This document shows positions 26,593 to 35,558 of a DNA stretch of 64,000 bases, in pieces. The notes beneath the pieces are model-generated. The model ran no database searches. It saw only the letters and a program-made list of their open reading frames with translations, and was not told where the DNA came from. Every line of letters starts with the position of its first letter. The first letter of the stretch is position 1. The translations under genes and the position numbers were made by a program. This DNA comes from Desulfovibrio sp. An276 (GTDB lineage Bacteria > Desulfobacterota > Desulfovibrionia > Desulfovibrionales > Desulfovibrionaceae): the NCBI RefSeq assembly GCF_002159665.1, contig NZ_NFJC01000012.1:1-64000 (forward strand), given 5' to 3'.

Positions 26593-26624
26593 AGGCCTGC
26601 CCTCTGACGACAGGGGGCAGGCCT
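26593..26624. repeat. Inverted repeat in the cstA downstream spacer
   Basis: AGGCCTGCCC (26593-26602) and GGGCAGGCCT (26615-26624) form a perfect 10-bp inverted repeat with a 12-base loop and no T tract. It may be an extragenic palindrome. No second copy is visible in the window. Confidence 0.5.
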
Positions 26625-26741
26625 TGCGCCACAGGCCAGGCGCCGTGGAGCTTGCAGGCGCACAGGCCAGGGCGCAAGGAACAAAAAACAGGGCTGCTCG
26701 CAGGCCCTCTGTTCGGGGAACAGAAAATGCCTTGCACAAGC

Positions 26742-26778
26742 AAAAAGAGGACTGCCCCCAAGATAGGGGCAGCCCTCT
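26742..26778 (-). terminator. Terminator of the SGNH/MBOAT operon (minus strand)
   Basis: Read on the minus strand, AGAGGGCTGCCCC pairs with GGGGGCAGTCCTCT (one mismatch) and is followed by TTTTG. It lies just after the stop at 26811. Confidence 0.8.
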
Positions 26779-26810
26779 GCATATCCGGGAAAGTATATGT
26801 CCGGGAAGGC

Positions 26811-28022
26811 TTACTGCAGTCTTGCAGGACCTGTGCGCTTCACGCAGCCAAGCTGGAGAAAATCCTCTTCAATGACCCTGGGCAAAAAGGGGCTTGCCAC
26901 TGCGGCGTGATCTTTCCACTCGTTGATTGCGCGATTCAATGCCTCCATATTGATGTAGGGCAAAAGACCGTTCCACACCCTGGTGAGCTCGTTTGTGATG
27001 CGCAGGGCAGCCACTTCGCCGGCATGCGTGCCGTCCACAAATTCGCAGGAGGAGGCGCTGAAGTAGCGCGCGTCAACGGTATTGGCGAGCTCTATGCCGC
27101 GTTCTGCAAGGGCCTGTCTCAAGGAAAAGAGATGGGGGTAGAGCGCTTCCTCCTTTTTTAACGCGTCGAGGAGCTCACCCGGCAGGGGAGAGAGAAAGAC
27201 CACAGGAACAATGCCCCTGCCACGGAGCCGGAAATAGATGTCCGCCAGGGCATCGAGATGGGCCTGGCTCAACGCCTTCTGGGGAGCAAATTCCCCTATG
27301 TGGCGCCTTTGCCTGTCCAGTGTTCTGGCAAAGCCTGCGTCAGGCGCGCGCTTTGCAGTAATGATTGAGGTCGCGTAGAAGGAGCCGTCCGAGCCGTAGC
27401 CTGTGTCGTCAAACTGGGCGCGTATCCCGAACCTTGCTTCCTGGAAGGACATGAACATGAACTGGGGAAGGGAAATGTCTCCTTGCAAGAGCATGCGCCA
27501 GGGAAGGCGCAGGGTATCCATGGTGTAGCTGAAGGGCGAGGGTTCCCTTGGGTCTTGTGCAAAGGGGTTCTTCTCCCAGGCAGACGAGAACCACCAGAAG
27601 TCCAGGGCCAGGAGCACCACGTCCGGCTTGTGCAGGGCCAGCATGGCATCAAGGCTTGCTCGCAAGGACGAGAGGGAGTTTGCCGTGCCCGCCATGTTGA
27701 GCATGGGGCGCAGGAACATAGTGTCCTTGAGGCTTCCCATGCCGGCCGAGCCAGCAAGCACAATCTGCGGCCTTTTGGTCTTGTAAAGGTCAAGCTTGTA
27801 TTCGAGGGTGGCGTTTGCATTGCGCCCCACAGTGGAGCCGAAGAGGGCAAAGCCCCTGCTCTGGGCCTGAACGGCCCTGTCCACTGCCAACTCGCCGCTT
27901 AAGTACAGCCACAACCCGGAAAGAGGGGCTGCTACGAGCAGGGCTACGGCCACAAGGCCTGCGAGAAGGAGAAAAAAGGCCTTGAGCCAGCTGCGCGTAG
28001 TGTCCTTCAACTGATCGCTCAT
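26811..28022 (-). CDS. Membrane-anchored SGNH-hydrolase-like protein (AlgJ/AlgX type)
   Basis: A 403-residue protein with one N-terminal membrane anchor (about 12-42) and a periplasmic domain resembling the SGNH-like proteins that work with MBOAT acyltransferases. Candidate catalytic elements are GSAG (about 92-95, block I Ser) and DGTH (about 338-341, Asp-x-x-His). These partners transfer acetyl or other acyl groups onto exported polysaccharide or wall polymers. It follows the MBOAT gene by 65 bases on the same strand. AGGA precedes the ATG by 7 bases. The polymer substrate is unknown. Confidence 0.7.
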   Translation of the reverse strand: MSDQLKDTTRSWLKAFFLLLAGLVAVALLVAAPLSGLWLYLSGELAVDRAVQAQSRGFALFGSTVGRNANATLEYKLDLYKTKRPQIVLAGSAGMGSLKDTMFLRPMLNMAGTANSLSSLRASLDAMLALHKPDVVLLALDFWWFSSAWEKNPFAQDPREPSPFSYTMDTLRLPWRMLLQGDISLPQFMFMSFQEARFGIRAQFDDTGYGSDGSFYATSIITAKRAPDAGFARTLDRQRRHIGEFAPQKALSQAHLDALADIYFRLRGRGIVPVVFLSPLPGELLDALKKEEALYPHLFSLRQALAERGIELANTVDARYFSASSCEFVDGTHAGEVAALRITNELTRVWNGLLPYINMEALNRAINEWKDHAAVASPFLPRVIEEDFLQLGCVKRTGPARLQ

Positions 28023-28087
28023 GAATATGTCCTGAAGATATTGGCTTATTTGTGTGTTCTGGCTTATGTGTCCCGATTTGTGTCAGG

Positions 28088-29599
28088 CTAGAAGATGAAG
28101 GGTCTTGTCATGTCCATGACGGAGAGGCACGCAAAGGCTCCACAGGCAAGGACGAGCGCCCAGGAGAGGTTGGGAGCAAAGCTCAACCAGGGCCTTGAAC
28201 CGTCCCTGCAGCCCATAAAGACCTCGCGCGCCGTGGGCAGGGCAAAGGTGCATATGGCAGCAATGACGAGGGGGACAAGGGAGATTGCGCCCGAGAAGTA
28301 GCCGTTTGCAAAGAGGGACAGAGAGCTTGCATCAAAGAGCGCCCTGTAGAGGGCAAGGGCATGGGGCAGGGAGTCTGCGCGGAAAAGTACCCAGGAAAGG
28401 CTCACCAGGACAAAGGTCACAAGGATGCAGATCCCGCGAACGACAAGACCGGAAAAGAAGGCGTCGAGGCCTGGACTTCTCACGCGGCGCAGGGCCACGT
28501 TGAGGCCAAGGAAGAGCGCATGCACAAGGACCCAGGCAAGGAAGTTCAGCGCTGCCCCGTGCCAGAGGCCTATGGCGAGAAGGCCTGCCATGATGCCAAG
28601 GAAGATCCGTGGGAAGGAGGGGGCAGGGCCTGCGAGAGGCTGATAGACGTACTCGCGCACAAAGGAGGAGAGGGTGATGTGCCACCTGCGCCAGAATTCT
28701 ATGAAGCCGGTTGCCCTGTAGGGTGCTGCAAAGTTTTCCGGAAGCCGCAAGCCCAGCATGAGGGCAGCGCCCAGGGCCATGTCAATATATCCGGAAAAGT
28801 CGAAGTAGACCTGGAAGGAAAAGGCAAAGACGCCCCAAAGGGCCTCTGGACTTGTGAGGGCGTACCCTTCGGCTGCAGCAGCAAAGATGGTGTCCGCGTG
28901 GGCGCCCAGCCAGTTTGCCAGAAGTACCTTCTTGGCAAGGCCTGCCAGAAAGAGGCCAAGGCCTGTCGCAAGGGTAGGCAGGGAGGGTGCATCCAGATTG
29001 TCGAACTGCGTGCCCATCTGCTCGTAGCGCACAATGGGGCCTGCCAGAAGGTAGGGGAAGGCAAGGGAGAAGAGGCCGTGGCGCATGAGGCCTTCCGGCT
29101 CAAGGTGGCGCTTGTAGATGGAGATGAGCCATGCAGCCTGGACCAGTGTCCAGAAGGAGATGCCGGCAAGCTCTGTTGTGCTGAGCACAAAGATGTTTTC
29201 AGGCCCGGATGCGGCCATGCCCTCCCACAGGGTGGACCAGAAGGGGATCTCGCGTTCGACACCGGACATGGACGGGAAAAGCAAGCCAAGCCTTGGCAGG
29301 TAGCGTACAAGCAGGAGGGGGGTAAAGTTGAGCACAAGGGCAAGGAAGAGCAGTCCCTTGCGTCTAAGGGAGCCCTCGCGCTCGCCAGGTGCTGCAAGGG
29401 CAAGGCCAAGGCCGTAGTTCACAAGGATCATGAGGCCCAGGATGAGGAGTGCTGCGGGGCTTGCCCAAAAGCAGAACAGGATGGATGCGCCAAGGAGCAC
29501 AGGGCCAAGGGCCGGCTTGTGCACTATGGCAACCGCTCTCCAGACGAGGACAAGCAGGGGCAGGAAGAACAGGACAAAGACATAGCTGTCAAAGGGCAT
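28088..29599 (-). CDS. MBOAT-family membrane O-acyltransferase (AlgI-like)
   Basis: A 503-residue polytopic inner-membrane protein of the AlgI/DltB MBOAT family, which moves acyl groups across the membrane for O-acylation of exported polymers. The signature regions are GISFWTLVQAAW, GLAKKVLLANWLG, FSFQVYFDFSGYIDMALG, LPENFAAPYRAT with EFWRRWHITLSSFVREY, and GLWHGAALNF, which holds the putative catalytic His. GAGGAG precedes the start by 6 bases. It forms a two-gene operon with the SGNH-like gene. Confidence 0.9.
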   Translation of the reverse strand: MPFDSYVFVLFFLPLLVLVWRAVAIVHKPALGPVLLGASILFCFWASPAALLILGLMILVNYGLGLALAAPGEREGSLRRKGLLFLALVLNFTPLLLVRYLPRLGLLFPSMSGVEREIPFWSTLWEGMAASGPENIFVLSTTELAGISFWTLVQAAWLISIYKRHLEPEGLMRHGLFSLAFPYLLAGPIVRYEQMGTQFDNLDAPSLPTLATGLGLFLAGLAKKVLLANWLGAHADTIFAAAAEGYALTSPEALWGVFAFSFQVYFDFSGYIDMALGAALMLGLRLPENFAAPYRATGFIEFWRRWHITLSSFVREYVYQPLAGPAPSFPRIFLGIMAGLLAIGLWHGAALNFLAWVLVHALFLGLNVALRRVRSPGLDAFFSGLVVRGICILVTFVLVSLSWVLFRADSLPHALALYRALFDASSLSLFANGYFSGAISLVPLVIAAICTFALPTAREVFMGCRDGSRPWLSFAPNLSWALVLACGAFACLSVMDMTRPFIF

Positions 29600-29856
29600 G
29601 CACTCTCCTCACAAGAAAGCATGGCATAAGGGGAAAAATGCCGGATTTTTTTCGTTTGGGCCCTTGCCCTGTTCCAGGGGCGGGCTGCCTTCCTCTACAC
29701 CAGGAAAGGCCAAAAATCCACATGAAGACCATCCCGTGGGCCAGGTGTCGGAGCTGACAGAAGCTTGACAAGGGAGCGTTCGGGCAAAAGAATTGGGCTA
29801 CGCGTGAAGGTTACTTTGCTTCATGCCGAAGAAAAAAAAGGAGGACATGCACCCCC

Positions 29857-30882
29857 TTGAAAACCCTGGTTCACCCTTGGCCCGTGCACGGCAAGGGAAC
29901 ACGCATTGTGCCCGTGTTCCTGCCCTTTGCCGGCTGCCGCACCCGTTGTATCTACTGCGCCCAGACCCTGCAGACAGGAAGGAGCCTGCAGGGCATACGG
30001 CAAGTTCTGGACGAGGCCTTCTCCATGCTTCGCGCAAGAAGCAAACGCGGCCTTGAGCCTTGCGAGCTTGCCTTTTACGGCGGCACCTTCACGGCACTTG
30101 AAAGGTCGGCTTTCGGGTTTTGCCTGCATAGTGCCCTTGAGTGGCGAAATATGGGGCTCATTTCTTCCTGGCGCTGTTCGACGCGCCCGGACTGCCTTGA
30201 CGAGCGTCTCCTTTTGGACATGCGCGCAGCAGGCTGCACGACAGTGGAGCTTGGCATACAGAGTTTTGTGAACGAGGTCCTTCGCACTTCCCTTCGTGGC
30301 TACGATGCCGAAACTGCCTTTAAGGCCATGGAAATGGTGAAGAATGCGGGCCTGAAGCTTGGCGTGCAGCTTTTGCCAGGGCTTCCGGGGCACACAGCAA
30401 GCGATTTTGTGGACGATGTGAACAGGACCCTTGCCGCAAAGCCTGCCTTCATGCGCTTCTACCCCTGCCTTGTGGTGGAAGGAACTGGCCTTGCCAAACT
30501 CTATCACGAGGGGCGCTACGTTCCCTGGAGTGTTGCGACAACCATCTCTGCCCTCTCCGAGGGCATCCTCCTTTCCCATGAGAAAAATGTTCCCGTTATC
30601 CGCCTTGGGGTTGCCGTGGAACAGGGCTTCGAGGAACACGTGCTGGCAGGGCCGAGGGACCCGAATCTTGGCACCAGGGTACTTTCAGGGGCTCTTTTGA
30701 AGCTTGTGGAAAGGGATGTGGAAAGACACGGGGCCATTCGGCGCATGGAGCTTCCAAGGGCAGTGCAGGGCTATCTCTACGGACACAGGCGGGAAAACGC
30801 CGAAGCCCTGGGACGTCTTGGTCTGAAAAGGGAAAGTATTGGCTGGATTTCGGGAGAAGAAATACGCATTTTTTGTGGCTAG
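29857..30882 (+). CDS. Elp3-like radical SAM protein
   Basis: A 341-residue radical SAM enzyme with the cluster motif CRTRCIYC (about 27-34) near the N-terminus, preceded by VPVFLPFAG. FYGGTFTAL is the SAM-binding GGE-like motif, and ELGIQSF and QLLPGLPG follow. The pattern resembles the Elp3/YtqA-type radical SAM group found as single-domain proteins. The substrate is unknown. The likely start is a TTG 12 bases after AAGGAGG. A GTG nine codons later is an alternative, and the ATG at 29847 is out of frame. It stands alone after a 257-base gap from the divergent MBOAT operon. Confidence 0.8.
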   Translation: MKTLVHPWPVHGKGTRIVPVFLPFAGCRTRCIYCAQTLQTGRSLQGIRQVLDEAFSMLRARSKRGLEPCELAFYGGTFTALERSAFGFCLHSALEWRNMGLISSWRCSTRPDCLDERLLLDMRAAGCTTVELGIQSFVNEVLRTSLRGYDAETAFKAMEMVKNAGLKLGVQLLPGLPGHTASDFVDDVNRTLAAKPAFMRFYPCLVVEGTGLAKLYHEGRYVPWSVATTISALSEGILLSHEKNVPVIRLGVAVEQGFEEHVLAGPRDPNLGTRVLSGALLKLVERDVERHGAIRRMELPRAVQGYLYGHRRENAEALGRLGLKRESIGWISGEEIRIFCG

Positions 30883-31086
30883 AACCTGTGCTTCAGCCTT
30901 TTTTTGCAGGCCAATGCATGGCGCATGTGAGGCAAGGTGCAAGGGAGGATCTCTTCTGTCAGGCAAGGATACAGTGCCGGAACGTGGTATTGCCGGACAA
31001 GGACAGGAAAGCGGCTGGACAGGGAAAAATGCTTGTGAGAAGATGCCCATTCAACTCTCCCCTGTTTTCCCGAAGGATGAATGCCC

Positions 31087-32658
31087 ATGTCCAAGGCCCG
31101 GATCCAGCTGCCACGAAACATCAGGCGGGCAAGTCTCTTCTTCAAGCTCTTCAACAGCGAGCATCTTGCGCATATTCCCATGGGAATACTGCTGTTTTTC
31201 GGCTTTGTCACCCTGACCATCATGGTCAGCTTCCCGGCACTCATTTCCGTGGAGCGCAACGAGACAACGCTGACGCGCCTTCTGGCAGACAAGGGCTTTT
31301 CCCTTATCACAGCCTTCGAAAACGTCCTGCGCACAGGCATGCGCTCGCAGATGGGCATACGGCTGCAGTTTCTGCTCGAGCAGATGACGCAAAGCCCAGA
31401 TGTGAACTTCATAGCCGTCACCATGCCCGACGGGACCATCATCGCCCATACGGACAGGAGACGCATAGGCGAAATCCTCAATATTGACGGCCGCGAGGCC
31501 TCGGAAGCGACCATGCATCAGCTTTCCCCCCGCGGCGAGCGGCGCTGGAGCGTCATGGAAATCGAGGGGACAAGAAGCTTTGTGGTGTACAGCAACTTCC
31601 AGCCCATTGCCCCAGACAGAGGCAGAAGGCCAGGAGCGCCCGACGGAGCCGGAAGCGATATGCACGGACAGCACATGGAAGGAAGAGGGCCAGGGCACGG
31701 CATGGGGCGCGGACGCGGCATGGGCAGACGCCTTGCCAGTGGCGAGCTTCCCGTGCCCATGATCTTCCTTGGCATGGATATCTCGCCCTTTGACATCACC
31801 CGCGCCCAGAACAGGGCCTACATGACCATGCTTGTGGGCGTGACGCTTTTGGTGGGACTTGCCTGTCTGCTTGTCCTCTACCACACGCAAAGGGCCAGGC
31901 AGTCCAGCCTGCGCGAAAAGGCAGCCAGAAGCCGCGTGGCAGCCCTGGAAGAGGAAGTGCGCCGCAAGGAAAAGCTTGCCGCAGTGGGCAATCTGGCAGC
32001 CGGTGTGGCCCACGAGATCCGCAATCCCCTAAGCTCCATCAAGGGCTATGCCACCTATTTCCAGCAGCGCTTCCCCGAAGGCAGCGAGGACAGGGAGGCT
32101 GCTGCCGTCATGGTGCGCGAGGCGGACAGGCTCAACCGCGTTATCACCGAACTCATAGGGCTCTCCCGTCCCACGGACGTGGCCCTGCAGGCCGTGGCCC
32201 CGGACGAGGTTATGCAGCATGTGGCGCGCCTGCTTGCCCAGAATGCGGCGAACAGGAACGTAAAGATCATCCTCAATCTGCGCAAGAGCCCGAAGGCCCT
32301 GGCCGATCCGGACAGACTGGGCCAGGCTGTGCTCAATTTGTGTCTGAACGCCCTTGACGCCATGCCAAAGGGTGGCAAACTAACCCTTGCCACCAACGTG
32401 AGCGAGGGCCGCATCTGCCTGCAGGTGCTGGACAACGGCACAGGCATCAAGCCGGAAAACCTGCCCCATGTCTTTGATCCCTACTTTACCACCAAGACCA
32501 AGGGCACGGGTATTGGCCTTGCCACTGTACACAAGATAGTGGAGGCCATGAACGGCGAGATTTCCGTGACTTCCAGGGAAGCCACAGAGCGCCACACAGG
32601 GGAGACCTGCTTCAGCATCTGGCTCCCTGTGGCGGAGACACAGGGGAGCCGAGCCTGA
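31087..32658 (+). CDS. NtrB/ZraS-type sensor histidine kinase with His/Met/Gly-rich periplasmic loop
   Basis: A 523-residue inner-membrane kinase. The first membrane span (about 31-55) is followed by a periplasmic sensor domain, a second span (about 242-265), a short coiled coil, and the HisKA domain with the phospho-acceptor His309 in AAGVAHEIRNPLSS. The ATPase domain has the N box (LNLCLNALDAMP), DNGTG and GTGIGLA. The periplasmic part ends with a low-complexity stretch (about 188-220) rich in Met, His, Gly and Arg, suggesting metal binding. The second ATG is preferred because GAAGGA lies 9 bases before it. Its partner regulator is the next gene. Confidence 0.88.
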   Translation: MSKARIQLPRNIRRASLFFKLFNSEHLAHIPMGILLFFGFVTLTIMVSFPALISVERNETTLTRLLADKGFSLITAFENVLRTGMRSQMGIRLQFLLEQMTQSPDVNFIAVTMPDGTIIAHTDRRRIGEILNIDGREASEATMHQLSPRGERRWSVMEIEGTRSFVVYSNFQPIAPDRGRRPGAPDGAGSDMHGQHMEGRGPGHGMGRGRGMGRRLASGELPVPMIFLGMDISPFDITRAQNRAYMTMLVGVTLLVGLACLLVLYHTQRARQSSLREKAARSRVAALEEEVRRKEKLAAVGNLAAGVAHEIRNPLSSIKGYATYFQQRFPEGSEDREAAAVMVREADRLNRVITELIGLSRPTDVALQAVAPDEVMQHVARLLAQNAANRNVKIILNLRKSPKALADPDRLGQAVLNLCLNALDAMPKGGKLTLATNVSEGRICLQVLDNGTGIKPENLPHVFDPYFTTKTKGTGIGLATVHKIVEAMNGEISVTSREATERHTGETCFSIWLPVAETQGSRA

Positions 32659-32724
32659 CACAGGGCCTAGACCCCGCAAAAAATCAGACACAATCTCACA
32701 CATATACAAAAAGGGCAGGGAACA

Positions 32725-34104
32725 ATGACTACTACAGTACTGGTCGTGGACGACGACGACGCCCACCGCGGCATGCTCAGGATGATGCTCAAGTCCTGGG
32801 GCTACACTGTCGAGGAGGCAGCAGACGGGGACGAGGCAGTGGAGAAGGTGCACGCAAAGGCCTTTGACGCTGTGCTCACTGACGTGCGCATGGGCAAGGT
32901 GAACGGCATAGAGGCCATGAAGCAGATCTTAAGCTACAACCCCTCGCTGCCGGTCATCCTCATGACAGCCTATTCCTCTGTGGAAACGGCAGTGGACGCC
33001 CTGCGCATAGGCGCCTACGACTACCTCATCAAACCGCTGGACTTTGATGCCCTGAAGGAAACGCTCAACAAGGCCATTGAGCACTCGCGCCTGGGTGTGG
33101 AGAACAGGGAGCTGAGAAGGCAGTTCTCCGAGGAGAACGCGAGCACCGAAATCCTCGGTCGCTCGCCAGCCATCACCAGCATGCTCTCCATGATCCGCAC
33201 TGTTGCCCCTACCGAGGCCACAGTGCTCATCACTGGCGAGTCCGGTACCGGCAAGGAGCTTGTGGCAAGAGCCTTGCACGCGCAAAGCCTGCGCAAGGAC
33301 GAGCCATTGGTTACGGTCAACTGCGCTGCTCTTGCCGAGACATTGCTCGAAAGCGAGCTTTTTGGTCACGAAAAGGGTGCCTTCACAGGCGCAGACAAGC
33401 GCAGGGAAGGCCGCTTCAAGCAGGCGGATCGGGGAACCCTTTTCCTTGACGAGATAGGGGAGATGCCCATTGGCGTGCAGGCAAAGCTTTTGCGCGCTCT
33501 GCAGCAGGGCGAGATACAGCGCGTTGGCTCAGACAAGAGCGAGCATGTGGATGTGCGCGTCATTGCCGCAACCAACAGGGATTTGCGCAAGGAAGTGGAG
33601 GAGAGGCGCTTTCGCGAGGACCTCTATTTCCGCCTCAATGTCATAAGCCTCGAGGTGCCGCCGCTGCGGCAGAGAAAGGAGGACATCCCCCTTCTGGCAG
33701 CCCATTTCCTTTCCCACTACGCGGAGCGCAACCACAAGAACGTCAAGGGCTTTTCCGCGCAGTGTATGGATATGCTTTTGCACTACGACTGGCCAGGCAA
33801 CGTGCGCGAGCTGCAAAACGCGGTTGAGCGCGCTGTCATCCTCTGCACAGGCGAGTACGTGACAGGGCCGGAGCTTCCGGTGAACATAGCGAAACTCGCA
33901 GCCGAGGCCATGCCGAAGAGCTCGGAGGTCTCGTCCTCCCTTGCCGGCCTGCCCCTGGAAGAGGTGGAGCGGCGCGCCATAGAGGAAACCCTGCGCGAGA
34001 CAGGGGACAACAAGAGTGCAGCGGCAAGAAAGCTCGGCATCACAAGGGCCACCCTGCACAAGAAGCTGCGCAAGTACGGCAGCGACAAGGGGGATGCCGA
34101 GTGA
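32725..34104 (+). CDS. NtrC-family sigma-54-dependent response regulator
   Basis: A 459-residue activator with receiver (phospho-acceptor Asp53 in VLTDVRM, Lys in LIKPLD), AAA+ and Fis-type DNA-binding domains. The AAA+ domain has the Walker A GESGTGKE (about 171-178), the sigma-54-contacting GAFTGA loop, Walker B LFLDEIGEM and an arginine-finger region. The C-terminal helix-turn-helix is NKSAAARKLGITRATLHKKL. It will activate RpoN-dependent promoters when phosphorylated by the upstream kinase. Closest in architecture to ZraR/AtoC; the regulon is unknown. The HD gene overlaps its stop. Confidence 0.92.
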   Translation: MTTTVLVVDDDDAHRGMLRMMLKSWGYTVEEAADGDEAVEKVHAKAFDAVLTDVRMGKVNGIEAMKQILSYNPSLPVILMTAYSSVETAVDALRIGAYDYLIKPLDFDALKETLNKAIEHSRLGVENRELRRQFSEENASTEILGRSPAITSMLSMIRTVAPTEATVLITGESGTGKELVARALHAQSLRKDEPLVTVNCAALAETLLESELFGHEKGAFTGADKRREGRFKQADRGTLFLDEIGEMPIGVQAKLLRALQQGEIQRVGSDKSEHVDVRVIAATNRDLRKEVEERRFREDLYFRLNVISLEVPPLRQRKEDIPLLAAHFLSHYAERNHKNVKGFSAQCMDMLLHYDWPGNVRELQNAVERAVILCTGEYVTGPELPVNIAKLAAEAMPKSSEVSSSLAGLPLEEVERRAIEETLRETGDNKSAAARKLGITRATLHKKLRKYGSDKGDAE

Positions 34105-34841
34105 GAGCCCTTGCACACGGACTGGGCAGAAGGGCCGGAAAGCCCAAAAGAAACCTGAAGCTTGAGCGCGTGGTGGACTTTATCTTCGAGGCTGGCTGGC
34201 TCAAAAAGACCCTGCGCACAGGCTGGGCGTATCTTGGAAGCGGTCAGGAGGACGTAGCCCAGCACAGCTTCCGCGTGGCCCTCATAGGCTACGTGCTTGC
34301 CAAGAGGGCTGGTGCCAATGCGGAACACACGGCACTTTTGGGGCTTTTCCACGATCTGCACGAGGCCAGGACCTCGGATCTCAACTACATGAACCAGCGC
34401 TATACGAACAAGGACGAGCGCAGGGCCCAGGCGGACGCAGTGGAAGGAACCGGCTTTGGGGCGGAGATACTGGCTGCCTACGACGAGTTCGAGGCCAGGG
34501 AGAGCCTCGAGGCCAGGCTTGCCAAGGACGCGGACCAGCTGGACCTCCTCTTCAACCTGAAGGAAGAGCTGGACAAGGGCAATGCCTTCGCAAAGGACTG
34601 GATAGACGCAGCTCGCGAGAGGCTCAAGACTGCCGAGGCCAGAGAACTGTGCGAGGAAATGCTGCGCACGGACCATAACCGCTGGTGGTTCGGGCATGTG
34701 GACAGGCGCTGGTGGGTGGACCGCAAGGAAGGGGGCCTGGGAGACCCCGGGCGAGAGAGGAATCGCGAGCCTTTGAGCAGGCGTGCAGGGCATCCAGGTC
34801 GTAGGATATGCAGGCCCATGCTTCTCAAAAACAGGACGTAA
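34101..34841 (+). CDS. HD-domain phosphohydrolase
   Basis: A 246-residue HD-domain protein of the YfbR-like/HD_3 group. Metal ligands are visible in AQHSFRVA (His), LFHDLHE (His-Asp) and KDADQLD (Asp). Relatives hydrolyse 5'-deoxynucleotides or other nucleotides. The start is a GTG overlapping the regulator stop by 4 bases (GTGA), so it is translationally coupled to the two-component system. The last 45 residues (after WWVDRKEG) are Arg/Gly/Pro-rich, unlike the rest, and may be frame run-on from decayed DNA that follows. Confidence 0.75.
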   Translation: MRALAHGLGRRAGKPKRNLKLERVVDFIFEAGWLKKTLRTGWAYLGSGQEDVAQHSFRVALIGYVLAKRAGANAEHTALLGLFHDLHEARTSDLNYMNQRYTNKDERRAQADAVEGTGFGAEILAAYDEFEARESLEARLAKDADQLDLLFNLKEELDKGNAFAKDWIDAARERLKTAEARELCEEMLRTDHNRWWFGHVDRRWWVDRKEGGLGDPGRERNREPLSRRAGHPGRRICRPMLLKNRT

Positions 34842-34894
34842 GTCTTTGCCGTTCTTGAGAGAACAGCCATCAGGAGTCTGGAGGATCTGCCAAG

Positions 34895-35496
34895 GCAGCC
34901 AACATCATCTTCACCGAAGATTTTGCGCAACTGCGGCAAGATCATGTACTCTTTCGACAAGACAGGCTTTTTGCTGCAGTTCCTTGAGTCCCCTGCTGAC
35001 GCTACCCTGTTTACCCGCCCCAGGCGCTTGTCACAAAAAAAACTACGACAACAGGGACACAGTCTGTCGCATGCTCAAAGCCCAGAATTTCCAAATTACG
35101 GCGCAAGGGCTGGAACTGCCGGACGGCATTTCACCTCTCAAGTCTGTCCCTTCAGAGCTTGTGCCGCACTGCCCTGTGTGCGGTGCGCCCATGTCCATGA
35201 ATCTGCGCGCGGACGATACCTTTGTGGAGGATGAGGGCTGGCATATGGCAGCCGGTTGCTACGAGGAGTTCCTGCACCGTCACAAGGGCGAGCATATCCT
35301 GTTCTGGGAGCTGGGCGTTGGGGAAAACACGCCAGGCATCATCAAATACCCCTTCTGGCGCATTACGTACCAGAATTCCAGGGCAGTCTTTGCCTGCGTG
35401 AATCTTTCCCAGGCTTTCTGCCCAAGGGAGATTCAGGAGCAGGCCATCTGCATTGATGGTGACACTGGCACGGAACTGAAGAAGCTGTTGCCGTGA
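34895..35496 (+). pseudogene. Decayed Sir2-family (SirTM-like) protein
   Basis: The C-terminal part is intact and recognisable as the Sir2-like group found with macrodomains: CHKKNYDNRDTVCRML, then a zinc-knuckle-like CPVCGAPMSMNLR, then DDTFVEDEGWHMAA, FWELGVGENTPGIIKYPFW. The N-terminal NAD-binding half is missing. Only traces remain in other frames (IIFTEDFAQL near 34898 and FDKTGF near 34950), showing deletion and frameshifts. No ribosome site precedes any in-frame ATG. A short residual protein from 35071 cannot be excluded, but NAD binding would be lost. Confidence 0.7.
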
Positions 35497-35514
35497 AGAG
35501 CAGTAGAGACGAAG

Positions 35515-35541
35515 AAGGGCCGCGTACATGCGCGGCCCTTT
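35515..35541. terminator. Hairpin between Sir2 remnant and PfkB kinase gene
   Basis: AAGGGCCGCG (35515-35524) pairs with CGCGGCCCTT (35531-35540), loop TACATG. The T tract is weak. It could end transcription from both convergent sides. Confidence 0.55.
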
Positions 35542-35558
35542 GCACTATTGGCGAATTC

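Noticed and set aside
24625-26739. Long minus-strand frame opposite cstA (704 codons)
   Set aside because: Shadow of cstA, rich in His/Gly/Asp with no recognisable domain.
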